Shown here one piece after another: positions 1-12,400 of a DNA stretch of 64,000 nucleotides. How positions within the stretch are numbered: the stretch's first letter is position 1; each line of letters starts with the position of its first letter. The stretch spans positions 30,916,437 through 30,980,436 of the forward strand of contig CM056551.1 of assembly GCA_029721515.1 (NCBI GenBank), read 5' to 3'. The notes under the pieces are model-generated. The model ran no database searches and had not been told where the DNA came from. It saw only the letters and a program-made list of their open reading frames with translations. This DNA is from Synanceia verrucosa (Eukaryota; Chordata; Actinopteri; Perciformes; Synanceiidae). The position numbers and the translations under genes are program-made.

Positions 1-630
1 TTAGACCAGTTTAAAACACTCTAATGGTCCCAGTTTACTTCCTGTTATTAGCTGACAGGAAGTAAGCATGGACCCAAGCTGTTGCTTAGCAACACTGTTC
101 CACTGAAACCATAGACCGTGTATAAATAGTGCACGAAGTCATTGTGAAGTCATCTGTTGGTTTGTAGACAACGTTAATGAAGCCCATAGTTTTTCACCAT
201 CTTAGATGCCTGAGCGGTGCCATGTTGGACTTTATGAAAACAGTTTCTACTGACCATATATGGTCACGAGGGGAGGAGCGAGGGAGGCTTGGGGGGCGGA
301 GCCTCCAATCCTGGTCTGACTGACTCAGCAGCAGGGGAGCATCACCAACACAGTGGCCAATAGGATGACTGACTGGACTTTAGCGTCTTCAGTTCGATGT
401 AAACTTCACTTAAAGTGGATAATAATCTGAGTAGATACTGTTCATGCATGTCCACCTGCGAGTTAAAGGATCGAAAGCATGCAGTGTTGGGTGGTAACGT
501 GTTACTGTGATACACGAACACATTACTTTTAAAATAAATAAACAGAGCTACCGTTACATTGTCTGTTGATTGACAAATAATTTCCTGATTGATGAATAAG
601 GAGACAAACATCATCAGTAAAACAGAGCAT
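1..630. other. Intergenic sequence, no gene recognised
   Basis: No open frame with recognisable protein similarity and no splice-consistent exon was seen. Short CT-, GA- and G-rich stretches occur near 270-300. The longest open frame here (342-761, minus) has no family features and crosses into the candidate element that follows. Confidence 0.5.
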
Positions 631-1287
631 AAAGGCTGGAATATACTTCTCCGACTACGTAATACGTTATCCGTCTCCGTAGCTACGGAGACCCCTCGAG
701 CCCTCGCACTTCTCCGTCGTGATGCGTGTTGTGCAGCCCTGCCCCTCGGAAAGTGAAGCAATTCACCTTAATATCACAGATAAAAGCAGAGAAAATACTA
801 TTTTATGATTTAATTATTTGTGAGGGAGATAGAAGAGAACAACATTGATTTCTTTCAGTCTTTAAAACTCCTCTTCCTCTTTCTTTTCAACACAAAATCG
901 GATAATAGTGAACACAAACCAACAACTTTCGGTATGTTCTGTGTAAATATACCTCAGCCATAATTACTAACTGAATTAAATAGATTTTTTGAGCAGGTTG
1001 AATGTGTTTGATTTGCCTTTCACAAGGATAATCGATACTTTAGTTCCTGTCTGTGCTGCTGCAGAGGATACCTGTCTGTCTGTTTCTGTGTAGGGAGAGG
1101 GGCTGCATTTCACAGCAGGGTGCAGCTAGAGGACCAATCACAGCCTTTGTCGTCTCCGTCTTCCCTTGACGGATTGACGGACAGTTAAAAAAATTCCTGC
1201 ACCTGGAGACGACGGAGAGGCTCTCCGTCAGGCTCTCTGTCGACTCAGAGGGCTCTCCCTCTCTACGTACGGCACTTTACGGAGTAA
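631..1287. mobile_element. Candidate non-autonomous DNA transposon
   Basis: The left edge (AAAGGCTGGAATATACTTC) and the reverse complement of the right edge (AAAGGCCAATTTACTCC) are weakly similar. Between them lie CG-rich subterminal words (TCCGTCTCCGTAG, GACGGAGAG) that recur near both ends, which is common in MITE-like elements. No transposase and no convincing target-site duplication were found, so class and exact ends are uncertain. Confidence 0.3.
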
Positions 1288-1939
1288 ATTGGCCTTTAAT
1301 GTCACTGCAGCAGCACTGGGAGCGTTTATGTGATTCAAATGGACAAAAGTTTCACAGTTATTTTTACTTTTGTAGCAGCCTAATGAGCAGCACAGTTCAT
1401 AAATACAGCCATCACAGTAGTCATCTTTATCTTTATTGTTTATTTGCCCATAATTCACTAAATGGAAGGTGCATAAAAGTACATATTGTAAATATTTATT
1501 ATCATTTTATTACATATTACATTATTTCATTATTGTCAAGTCAAGTCAAGTTTATTTGTATAGCCCAATATCACAAATTATGAATTTGCCCCATTGGGCT
1601 TTACAATCTGTACAGAATATGACACCCTCTGTCCTTTACAAATGACCCTCACATCGACTAAGAAAAAACTCCCCAAAAAAACCTTTTAACAGGGAAAAAG
1701 AAACAGAAGAAACCTCAGGAAGAGCAACAGAGGAGGGATCCCTCTTCAGGATGGACAGACGTGCAATAGATGCCATGTGTACAGAATAACAACAATGAAA
1801 ACACATTAACACTACATACAAAATTGTATGGAAATGTCCAAATCAATATAACAGCAGCTAATATACAGTGTGTATATATAGAATTATATGAGAGTGTCCA
1901 AGGGGATGAAGAGCATCATCAAGCTATCAGCAAAGGATG

Positions 1940-3275
1940 AGAAGCATGTTGTCCTCTCCACCACGCCAACCAGAAGAAGCCTGGGCAGCACATCTTCCAC
2001 TCCACCACACCAAACAGGAGAAGCCTGGGCAGCACGTCCTCCTCTCCACCACACTAACCAGAAGAAGCCTGGGCAGCACGTCTTCCACTCCACCACACCA
2101 AACAGGAGAAGCCTGGGCAGCACGTCCTCCTCTCCACCACACTAACCAGAAGAAGCCTGGGCAGCACGTCTTCCCCTCGCCACCACGCCAACCAGAAGAA
2201 GCCTGGGCAGCACGTCTTCCTCTCCACCACACTAACCAGAAGAAGCCTGGGCAGCACGTCTTCCTCTCGCCACCACGCCAACCAGAAGAAGCCTGGGCAG
2301 CACATCTTCCACTCCACCACACCAAACAGGAGAAGCCTGGGCAGCACGTCCTCCTCTCCACCACACTAACCAGAAGAAGCCTGGGCAGCACGTCTTCCAC
2401 TCCACCACACCAAACAGGAGAAGCCTGGGCAGCACGTCCTCCTCTCCACCACACTAACCAGAAGAAGCCTGGGCAGCACGTCTTCCCCTCGCCACCACGC
2501 CAACCAGAAGAAGCCTGGGCAGCACGTCTTCCTCTCCACCACACTAACCAGAAGAAGCCTGGGCAGCACGTCTTCCTCTCGCCACCACGCCAACCAGAAG
2601 AAGCCTGGGCAGCACGTCCTCCTCTCCACCACACTAACCAGAAGAAGCCTGGGCAGCACGTCTTCCTCTCGCCACCACGCTAACCAGAAGAAGCCTGGGC
2701 AGCACGTCTTCCTCTCCACCACGCCAACCAGAAGGAGCCTGGGCAGCACGTCCTCCTCTCCACCACACTAACCAGAAGAAGCCTGGGCAGCACGTCTTCC
2801 TCTCGCCACCACGCCAACCAGAAGAAGCCTGGGCAGCACGTCCTCCTCTCCACCACACTAACCAGAAGAAGCCTGGGCAGCACGTCTTCCTCTCGCCACC
2901 ACGCTAACCAGAAGAAGCCTGGGCAGCACGTCTTCCTCTCCACCACGCCAACCAGAAGGAGCCTGGGCAGCACGTCCTCCTCTCCACCACACTAACCAGA
3001 AGAAGCCTGGGCAGCACGTCCTCCTCTCCACCACACCAACCAGAAGAAGCCTGGGCAGCATGTCTTCCTCTCCACCACACCAACCAGAAGAAGCCTGGGC
3101 AGCACGTCCTCCTCTCCACCACACCAACCAGAAGAAGCCTGGGCAGCACGTCCTCCTCTCCACCACACCAACCAGAAGAAGCCTGGGCAGCACGTCTTCC
3201 TCTCTCCACCACACCAACCAGAAGAAGCCTGGGCAGCACGTCCTCCTCTCCACCACACCAACCAGAAGAAGCCTC
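1940..3275. repeat. 44-bp minisatellite inside the LINE 3' UTR
   Basis: About 30 head-to-tail copies of a unit of about 44-47 bp built from AACCAGAAGAAGCCTGGG, CAGCACGTCCTCCTC and TCCACCACACC. Variants differ by CTCC/CTCGCC and by CACACTAACC/CACGCCAACC. Open frames on both strands (up to 248 codons) are products of the repeat and carry no domain. The array has the same orientation and lies wholly within the retroelement 3' UTR. Confidence 0.95.
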
Positions 3276-3772
3276 CGCAAGATGACCTCATCACCACCAC
3301 GTCGCTCAGAACCAGAAATTGAAGCCTGACTGGTCTGCACAAGCACTACTCCACCAGGTAGACTGGATCCATGGATACCTGTGAGATGAGAACGCACAGG
3401 GACTACGAGGCACAAAACTAATCTGCAGCATGTGTTAAAGGGAGGAAGAGGAAACACTTCCTCTTCTCCACTACCCTAAAAGATACAACCTGAGCAGCAT
3501 CGCCTCTTCTCCATCTCACCACCATCAGGACAGACGAAGCCTGGATAACACCACCTCCTTCTCAACAAGTAGCCTCAGCTCACGGACACCTGGGAGCTGA
3601 GAGCACAGGGACTCCAGGGAAGAAGATGAGTTAGTAAAATGACTTAATGGAGGCATCCAAATGAAGAAGAAGAGAAGCTCAGTGTGTCAGAGGAAGTCCC
3701 CCGGCAGTCTAGACCTATAGCAGCATAACTAAGGATTGATCCAAGGCAGCCTGAGTCAGCCTTGGATCAGTC

Positions 3773-4412
3773 CTAACTATAAGCACTATCAAAAAGGAAA
3801 GTCTTAAGCCTACTCTTGAATAAGGGGATGGTGTCTGCCTCCCGGACTGAAAGAGGGAGTTGGTTCCACAGAAGAGGAGTTTGATAACTGAAAGCTCTAG
3901 CTCCCATTCTACTTTTATAAACCCTAGGAACCGCTAGTAGTCCTGCATTCTGAGAGCGTAGAGTTCTAGCAGGATTATAAGGCACTATTAGCTCTTTAAG
4001 ATAAGATGGTGCCTGACCATTCAGTGCCTTGTAGGTGAGGAGGAGGATTTTAAATTCTATTCTAGATTTTACAGGGAGCCAGTGCAGAGAGGCTAACACC
4101 GGAGAAATATGGTCTCTCTTCCTGGTTCTGGTCAGAACACGTGCTGCAGCGTTCTGGACCAGCTGGAGAGTCCTGATAGACTTATTAGGGCAGCCTGATA
4201 ATAACGAGTTACAATAGTCCAGCCTGGAAGTTACAAAAGCATGGACTAATTTTTCTGCATCGTTTTGGGAGAGAATATGCCTGATATTTGCGATGTTACG
4301 CAGATGAAAAAAAAGCTGTTCTAGCTGTTTGTTTCATGTGGACGTTGAAGGACATATCTTGGTCAAAAATGACCCCTAGATTCCTTACAGTGGTGCTCGA
4401 GGCGAGGTGTTG
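3773..4412 (-). pseudogene. LINE reverse-transcriptase C-terminal fragment
   Basis: The minus strand reads NLGVIFDQDMSF near 4300-4400, then LASLHWLPVKSRIEFKIL, YKALNGQAPSYL and LPLSVREAD at 4099-3773, with a stop after FLFDSAYS. This is the conserved tail of L2/CR1-type LINE polyproteins downstream of the RT palm. The two pieces are in different frames, so the ORF is broken. It is a transposon relic and not a host gene. Confidence 0.85.
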
Positions 4413-4431
4413 TTTCTTGTTTTTTTTTTTT

Positions 4432-4555
4432 CTGGCTATAACGCTTCTGTGAAGTGAATTTCCCACAGTGGGGATCAATAAACAATATTGTGTTCTAGTT
4501 GATTCTATTCTGTTCTAGCTGATTCTATTCTGTTCTATTCTGACCTTGAAGACTC
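4432..4555 (+). mobile_element. Second LINE/SINE 3' tail
   Basis: The sequence has GTGAATTTCCCACAGTG and GGGATCAATAAA followed by degenerate TTCTA/TTCTG repeats. This is the usual 3' end of several teleost LINEs, with a microsatellite tail on the + strand. A T-run at about 4419-4431 separates it from the LINE on the opposite strand. A similar short relic (GCAGTGGGGCTCAATAAA) lies near 43633 in prdm12 intron 1. Confidence 0.55.
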
Positions 4556-5699
4556 ATTATAGGTTGCTGTAATGATCAATGAACTGTCTGTTGGTCAAAA
4601 CTACATTTAAATGTGTTTCTGCAAATTATTGTTTTTCAAGAAAACATTAAAGTAATATAATACTTATTAACAAAGGTACACAACAAACTACATTCCTTTA
4701 ACAGTAACTCATCAAACACCCACAAGTATGCTCTGAAAGTGTTTCATGATATAATAATACCACTGATAATATTAATATAGCCTAATACAGTAATTTAATA
4801 ACAGAGGTTTTATACACACAAGCTCTTGATGTCAACACAAATCATTCTGGTTTATTTCGTATTAGTCATTCAAGTTGATAATGTATGTCTTACCATACCA
4901 TAGTGCATGTATTAGCCTACATTATAAGTTGTTTAATGTGTTTAATAAACATAAAGCTCACAGAGGTCAAAGGTCACCAATAAATTCATCACAGTGAACA
5001 GAGGAGCAGCTGATCAATATCAGCTGATTAACTTCTGATCAATCCCACTGATCAGCCTCTCCTTCCTCGAAAGTTCACTTCTCTCCACCTGTGGAGCTGC
5101 TCGAAGCACGTGACTGAACGCGGAAGCGGAAACAGAGCAGCAGAGTTGCCAACAGCTGAGCAGCAACAGAGATCCTCTATGAGACAGTCGGACCACTCCA
5201 CTTGAATACAAACGCTTTAAAAGCAAAAACGCAGAAACACTCGCCTGATATTAAATATGAGAGGTTAAATGTCAGTATATTTGTCTACATCACACTGTTA
5301 CCATGGTAAGTAGAGGTAAAATAGATCTCTGTTTTCAGGTTTTATTGAGTTAAGCCTATTGAAGTGAATAAAATACGAACGGCATCACTATATTGTCCAA
5401 CATTTTGTTTTTAATGTAATTCTACAATGCACCCGATTATCATGTTTTAATATATTTGTGTCATTAATTTTGGAGAAAATGCACAGATAAATATTATAGA
5501 TATATATGTAAATAAATTCAAGCAATTTCTCCATACATGGGTCAGTGTGTTCACCGAACTCATGTTAGACTAGACACTAAAAGAACAAATAAAACAGAGA
5601 ACGTAAAAAATAGAATCTTGTTTCAATCAGTCACAGTGTCAGAGATCTACTTCCATTTGGCCTCTGAAAAAGCCCTCAGAGTGAGCCATCTTTCTATCA
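4556..5699. other. Intergenic sequence upstream of fubp3
   Basis: AT-rich to about 5000, with no recognisable coding exon. At 5100-5180 there is a more GC-rich stretch with a CACGTGAC E-box and CGGAAGCGGAAAC (ETS-like core). It could be a distal promoter or the promoter of an unseen minus-strand gene, but no exon supports the latter. Confidence 0.4.
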
Positions 5700-6400
5700 A
5701 GCCACTCTCTGACGGCATCTTCAGCAGTTAGCAGCGCGAGCTAATCCGGCTAACAGCTAACGGCTAGCTAGTGTCGCTATGATGGCGGAGCTGGTGCAGG
5801 GACAGGCCTCGATGAACCAGCCGGGGCTGAAGTCAGACGGCCTGGCCGATGTTTTACAGAGGGCCCGGCAGGTAACAACAACACCGGGGCTCCGCACACA
5901 TCCGTTCCGAGTCGTTTGGATCGAGCCAAAGCACTTTTATTTGGATTCGCCCGTGTTGTCTCCGCTGCTAACTCCTAACTTATGCGCTCCGTCAACACTC
6001 GCTTACACACACACTAGCATGCTAACTAGCTCGGAAAGCAGTTTGGAGTTGGACTCTCGGCCAGTTTGAGACACTTTACCCGGGCTGACACGGTCCGGGA
6101 GTTAGTTTAGGGGGAGTTTGTGGAGCTGTCAGTCGGAGGGGAGCGCATTGGGACCGGGGGAAGGTGAGGGTGAGGGGGGGAGCAGGACAGAAGTTTGGCC
6201 ACACGTGTCACTGAGGTAGGAGGCAACCTGTTGAGACAGAGTCACGGTGCGGGACAAGCAGTCCTCTGCTTCTGGGACGCTTTAATGAGCCTCTAGTGTC
6301 CTCAACAGGCCGGGGGGGGGGGGGCAGTCTGTCTTCTCCGCTGTCCAACAGTTAACATGGGAGTCGGACCCCCTCCCCCTCCCCCCCTTATAGGCTGCTG
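5700..6400 (+). promoter_or_regulatory. fubp3: fubp3 5' UTR / CpG-rich promoter region
   Basis: CpG density rises sharply from about 5715, through the ATG at 5779 and into intron 1 until about 6330, in contrast to AT-rich flanks. There is no TATA box at a usual distance from the ATG, which suits a broad CpG-island type promoter. The 3' part has G-rich runs, including GGGGGGGAGCAGG near 6175 and 13 consecutive G at 6312-6324. The transcription start itself cannot be placed. Confidence 0.5.
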
Positions 6401-9400
6401 TTTACTGTAAGTTGGTTAGGAACTAAAAAAACTAGGCTGGCGTTATGCAACCGCCTCAGAGCCTTATAGAGCCGGCAGGAGGTGTGTCTGCTGCCTATAG
6501 ACAGACAGACAGACAGCAGGAGTGCTGCTCAACATGGCTGTGTGGTTTATTAAGTTCTATCTGATGTTAAACCAGCTGCATTGTAAGAACTCCACTGATC
6601 CCCAGTCTGTCACTTAAAGAGCTGGTGTTGTGCTGTAGTCCTCAGGCTGATCTGGGCCCAGCGTTAAAGCTCCAGGTGCAGGTGAGGCGTGAACTGGAGG
6701 AATCCAGGAAGTCCAGTTTGACTGACAGGAGGTTCCTGTCCACTGGGCTCTGAGCTCTGCTGTCAAACACAGTTTTTATTGATTCCAGCAGGTTTGTTTG
6801 CATGCACATGATTGGCTAAAGCAGCACCCTGCTGGATGATGTCACACCAAAGGTTGTTGTTGTTGTTGTTGTTGTTGTAGTAGTGGTAGTAGTAGTCTGC
6901 GCTGTGTCACCACATCTGTGTGCATTAATCAGAGTTTTTATCTGTCTGATCTGATCTGTGTGAGTCTGGATGTGGTTAGCCTAGCTTAGCATAAATACTG
7001 GAAGTGGATGGAAACTGCTAGCAGAATCAGAATCAGAATTCTGCCACTGTTTGAATCTCTGTGTGATTTTAGTTCATGTTGTGTTTAACTGGAGAGCAGC
7101 CTGGACATGTCAAACTCCAGCTGATGACGAGCCTTTAGAAAGAAACTCTATTTACTTCATTTCTGAGGTACACTTCTCAATGAAGTAGCTGTTGATGATT
7201 ATCATGTCACTTTTTTGGTACAGCTCCCCTCATCACGACGTGGGAACTTTGATGTTGTTTTATCACCATTAAAATCGAAACTAATGAGTTTATCTTTAAA
7301 TTATACATGTAGTTATAAGGTTGATGTGTCCAGTGTCAACAAGTATTTGTCTTTTTATTATGACTGACTAACGATTCCTCTAATATTCTTCATTGTAACG
7401 TTAACATAACTAAATTAAAAACAAATCTTTATATGACTTTAATGTGAAGCTGCGATCACAGAGACGCTGTTTAGTTTGTCAATTTAAAGTTTATCGTTCA
7501 GTGAGTGAATGAAACTTTCAGAAAGTATTGATTTTATTTATGATGTTTAATTTCTGTATGTTTATTTTTTTAATTCATTTTCCTGCTCGTTCCTGGTTAA
7601 AGGAAGACTGGAAATGAACTTTGGAATGAAAGATGAGCTTCATGTCTCTGGTGCTATAAATACAGACGTGTTTGCATGTATAAACATACACATTTATATG
7701 TAATTTATATATTAACTGTTTGAGTACAAGTCCTTTTATAAAACAGAAAGTGTCTTGTTCCAGTGTTTTTGTCCATTTTGAGTCATATTTCTAGACCCAC
7801 AGAATATTTAGTACTATGTCTCTGAAAACAGTGAACAGCTCAAATGAAAGAAGAGACTCTCTATTTCATCATGAAAAAAATGTTTGTTTTTATCTTGTTC
7901 CATTCTTGTTTTATCAGAGGTAGAGTAGAGGACACTTTCACCAAAATCAACACTTTTTCTCCACATTCTGTTTTGCTCTCTAATCTCGATCGTCTCCACT
8001 TCCTGTTTTGATCTCTGTGGTGTATACCGCCTCTTTATGCTCTGACTACATCTTCCAGAAGCCCCAACATTACTCACAGGCATAGACTGTAAAAAGAATG
8101 GACGTAGCACCCGTGACGCCACCCATTGGTTTGGGGGAGTCCTTTTTGTGCTCCTATCATGGGCATTTGAACTGCGCCATCTTGGATTTCAGTGGGCGTA
8201 TACTTTCCATATTTGGAGGAGAGGCAGTAACTTTACGGGTCAGCCGACCGAGATCCCGCCCACTGAACTCAAGCACAGCAGCCGCTTTCTGATGGAGCAT
8301 CTCTGTGCATGCAATGTCGGACTTTTTAAACAGAACAATGATACGAAATGAGGTTTTATTCCCACTAGGGTTGGGCATCGTTTTAATTTGAACGATTCCG
8401 ATTCCAATTTCGATTCCTTTATTCAATTCCGGTTCCTGACGATTCTCGATTCCGATTATTTTAAGAGGCAGGGTCAAAAAAAGTTTTGGATATTTTAAAT
8501 GAGCTAACTAACCAACGGTCTTTCTGAATGAAATAGTCTGACCTTCTTCATCAATTTTAATTCTATAAACTTTTTACTTTTATGAACTTCACTATGAATT
8601 TCTCACAGGGGTGTTTTCAACTACAATATAAATGTCAAATTTATGAACTCCGGAGCCGGAGGATGAGGCAGTGGAGGACGGTCGGCGCAGCGCGTCAAAG
8701 ACGGGGCACTCATTTATGTCTACTCCATGAACTCGGAGGAGGTGCTTTTTCATGTTCGTCGTGCACCCTCCTATGCACAAAATAATCTTGTCGCAAGTGT
8801 TGCATTTTGCAGAGACTTCGTTCTTTTTAGAAAACTGAAGCCACACTTTAGACTGCCAACGCTTGCTATCCATGCTGGACTCGCTCGGTTAAGCAAACAC
8901 TTCCGATGGACGCTTCTTCGTTGGTGTTCAGCGGCTTCTTCTTCCAGTCGGCGGGCTGGGTATTGAAACTAGGAATCGAAATTTAAACTTTTGAACGATT
9001 CCGGGAGAATCTGAAATGTAGTCCCGGTTCCACTCGATACTCGATACCCAACCCTAATTCCCACATGAAACAGACTCGGTTAGTACAGTTAACAGCACGA
9101 CACACCATCCATCCATCTATCCATCCATCTTCTCCCTCTTATCCTCTCATAGGGTCAGGGGGGCTGGAGTCTATCCCAGCTGTCTTAGGGTGAAAGACAG
9201 GGTACACCCTGGACAAGTGTCCAGTTCATCACAGGACACATAGAGACAGACAACCACTCACACTCACATTCACACCTACGGTCAATTTAAATTAACCAGT
9301 TAACCTAATCCCCATGCATGTTTTTGGATGGTGGGAGGAAGCCGGAGTACCAGAGAGAACCCACACAGACATGAGGAGAACATGAAAACTCCACACAGAA

Positions 9401-12400
9401 AGGCCCCGGGCCGAGAATCGAACCCAGTACCTTCCTGATGTGAGGCGACAGTGCTAACCACTACACCACTGTGCCGCCCACAACATGCCATATTGCCAGA
9501 AGACACTACACGAAAATAGGCAAACAAACACGGACACCACAGTGCCTATTAACCACTTGATGAAGCCGTGGATCTCTGGGTGTAGCTTAGCCTAGCTCTG
9601 CCGATTCTTTAGCAAAGAGCTAACTGCTGGTAGCTGTCTGTGGACCTGTCACTCAACGTAACCACGCCCTAATTTATGCAAGGCGGTCATGGAGAATTAC
9701 TCACTTCTGGAGCCAGCCCCCAGCGGCCGGACGGGAACCGCAGCTTTTTGAATGCAGAAGTGGTCCTCACTTGGAGAACCCACAACTGCCCCCTTGCTCA
9801 CAAGCTGTGTGAGAGTGCCCTCTTGTGGCTGCTGCTGAAAAACCATGTTGACGTATAAATACGTCAGTGGCACTCAAAGACTTAATTAAGCCAAAACTTT
9901 TTACTGTTTTTTTCCCACTATTTTACTGGAAAAAGACAGATTTTTTTGTTATGGCTTATTATTTGATGATTAATGGACTGATGAATCAGGATGAATTCTG
10001 ACATTTCTATGAAATCTGAGAAAACCAACATTTATGAGCAGAGTCAGCAGCTGATTGATTAACTGATTGATTGATTGATTAGTAGTCATTGATCTGAGCA
10101 GCATGTGAGGTCTCTGTTGGTGTGGAGGTATTGGGAGCACTTGTTTTGAGTGCTACCTGTTAATTCAAACATGATAACACTTTTTGCAGGATTAAACAGT
10201 TTGGCAGTATGATCAGGGCTTTACAGGTGTGTTCAGGGCTTTACAGGTGTGTTCAGGGCTTTACAGGTGTGTCCGTGTGTGTTCAGGGCTTTACAGGTGT
10301 GTCCGTGTGTGTTTTCAGGGCTTTACAGGTGTGTTCATGGCTTTACAGGTGTGTCCATGTGTGTTCATGGCTTCACAGGTGTATTCATGGCTTTACAGGT
10401 GTGTTCGTGTGTTCAGGGCTTTACAGGTGTGTTCGTGTGTTCAGGGCTTGACAGGTGTGTTCAGGGCTTGACAGGTGTGTTCAGGGCTTTACAGGTGTGT
10501 TCGTGTGTTCATGGCTTTACAGGTGTGTTCATGTGTTCAGGGCTTTACAGGTGTGTTCATGTGTTCAGGGCTTTACAGGTGTGTTCGTGTGTTCATGGCT
10601 TTACAGGTGTGTTCGTGTGTTCAGGGCTTTACAGGTGTGTTCGTGTGTTCATGGCTTTACAGGTGTGTTCATGTGTGTTTTCAGGGCTTGACAGGTGTGT
10701 TCATGGCTTTACAGGTGTGTTCGTGTGTTCATGGCTTTACAGGTGTGTTCATGTGTGTTCAAGGCTTTACAGGTGTGTTCATGTGTGTTCATGGCTTCAC
10801 AGGTGTGTTCAGGGCTTTACAGGTGTGTTCGTGTGTTCGTGTGTTCAGGGCTTTACAGGTGTGTTCATGTGTGTTTTCAGGGCTTTACAAGTGTGTCCAT
10901 GTGTGCTTTCAGGGCTTTACAGGTGTGTCCGTGTGTGTTCAGGGCTTTACAGGTGTGTCCATGTGTGTTTTCAGGGCTTTACAGGTGTGTCCATGTGTGT
11001 TCATGGCTTCACAGGTGTATTGAGGGCTTTAAAGGCGTGTTCGTGTGTTCATGGCTTTACAGGTGTGTCCATGTGTGTTTTCAGGGCTTGACAGGTGTGT
11101 TCATGGCTTTACAGGTGTCTTCGTGTGTTCAGGGCTTTACAGGTGTGTTTATGTGTGTTCAGGGCTTGACAGGTGTGTTCATGTGTGTTCATGGCTTCAC
11201 AGGTGTGTTTGTGTGTTCAGGGCTTTACAGGTGTGTTCATGTGTGTGTTCAGGGCTTTACAGGTGTGTCCTTGTGTGTTCAGGGCTTTACAGGTGTGTCC
11301 ATGTGTGTTTTCAGGGCTTAACAGGTGTGTCCATGTGTGTTTTCAGGGCTTAACAGTTGTGTCCATGTGTGTTTTCAGGGCTTAACAGGTGTGTCCATGT
11401 GTGTTCAGAGCTTTACAGGTGTGTCCATGTGTGTTCAGAGCTTTACAGGTGTGTCCATGTGTGTTTTCAGGGCTTTACAGGTGTGTTCATGTGTGTTTTC
11501 AGGGCTTTACAGGTGTGTCCATGTGTGTTTTCAGGGCTTTACAGGTGCGTCCATGTGTGTTTTCAGGGCTTTACAGGTGTGTACATGTGTGTTTTCAGGG
11601 CTTAACAGGTGTGTACATTTGTGTTTTCAGGGCTTTACAGGTGTGTACATGTGTGTTTTCAGGGCTTTACAGGTGTGTACATGTGTGTTTTCAGGGCTTT
11701 ACAGGTGTGTCCATGCGTGTTCAGGGCTTTACAGGTGCGTTCATTTGTGTATTCAGGGCTTTACAGGTGTGTTCATGCGTATTCAGGGCTTTACAGGTGT
11801 GTCCATGCGTATTCAGGGCTTTACAGGTGCGTTCATGTTTGTGTTCAGGGCTTTCCAGGTGTGTCCATGCGTGTTCAGGGCTTTCCAGGTGTGTCCATGC
11901 GTGTTCAGGGCTTTACAGGTGTGTCCATGCGTGTTTTCAGGGCTTAACAGGTGTGTACATTTGTGTTTTCAGGGCTTTACAGGTGTGTACATGTGTGTTT
12001 TCAGGGCTTTACAGGTGTGTACATGTGTGTTTTCAGGGCTTTACAGGTGTGTCCATGCGTGTTCAGGGCTTTACAGGTGCGTTCATTTGTGTATTCAGGG
12101 CTTTACAGGTGTGTCCATGCGTATTCAGGGCTTTACAGGTGTGTCCATGCGTATTCAGGGCTTTACAGGTGCGTTCATGTTTGTGTTCAGGGCTTTCCAG
12201 GTGTGTCCATGCGTGTTCAGGGCTTTCCAGGTGTGTCCATGCGTGTTCAGGGCTTTACAGGTGTGTCCATGCATATTCAGGGCATTACAGGTGCATTCAT
12301 GTGTGTGTTCAGGGCTTTCCAGGTGTGTCCATGCGTATTCAGGGCTTTACAGGTGTGTCCATGCGTGTTCAGGGCTTTACAGGTGCGTTCATTTGTGTAT

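Larger units (their letters stand above)
1536..4412 (-). mobile_element. L2-like non-LTR retrotransposon (LINE), 3' part
   Basis: Read on the minus strand, this is the end of a LINE ORF2 followed by a long 3' UTR. The + strand left edge is a short TCAAG repeat followed by TTTATTTGTATAGCCC, a very common teleost repeat terminus, so the element ends near 1536. The reverse-transcriptase C-terminal region is at 3773-4412. The 3' UTR is interrupted by a tandem array at about 1940-3275. No 5' end, APE domain or catalytic RT motif is in the window, so it is 5'-truncated. Family assignment (L2/Maui-like) rests on the C-terminal protein style and is approximate. Confidence 0.75.
7712..9885. mobile_element. 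Candidate piggyBac-like non-autonomous element with nested insertions
   Basis: The left edge is TTAACTGTTTGAGTACAAG and the reverse complement of the right edge is TTAAGTCTTTGAGTGCCAC. These are similar ends with TTAA at both borders, as piggyBac insertions have. Stretches 7811-8085 and 9808-9885 match a second copy at 33636-33990 that lacks everything in between. The interval 8086-9807 is therefore inserted material, and it contains the hAT element and the SINE listed separately. No transposase was seen. The left boundary is the weak point because the second copy does not extend to it. Confidence 0.4.

Noticed and set aside
8098..8477. Short open frames in the 8.1-8.5 kb repeat
   Set aside because: They lie in interspersed repeat DNA and the hAT terminal repeat, with no protein similarity.
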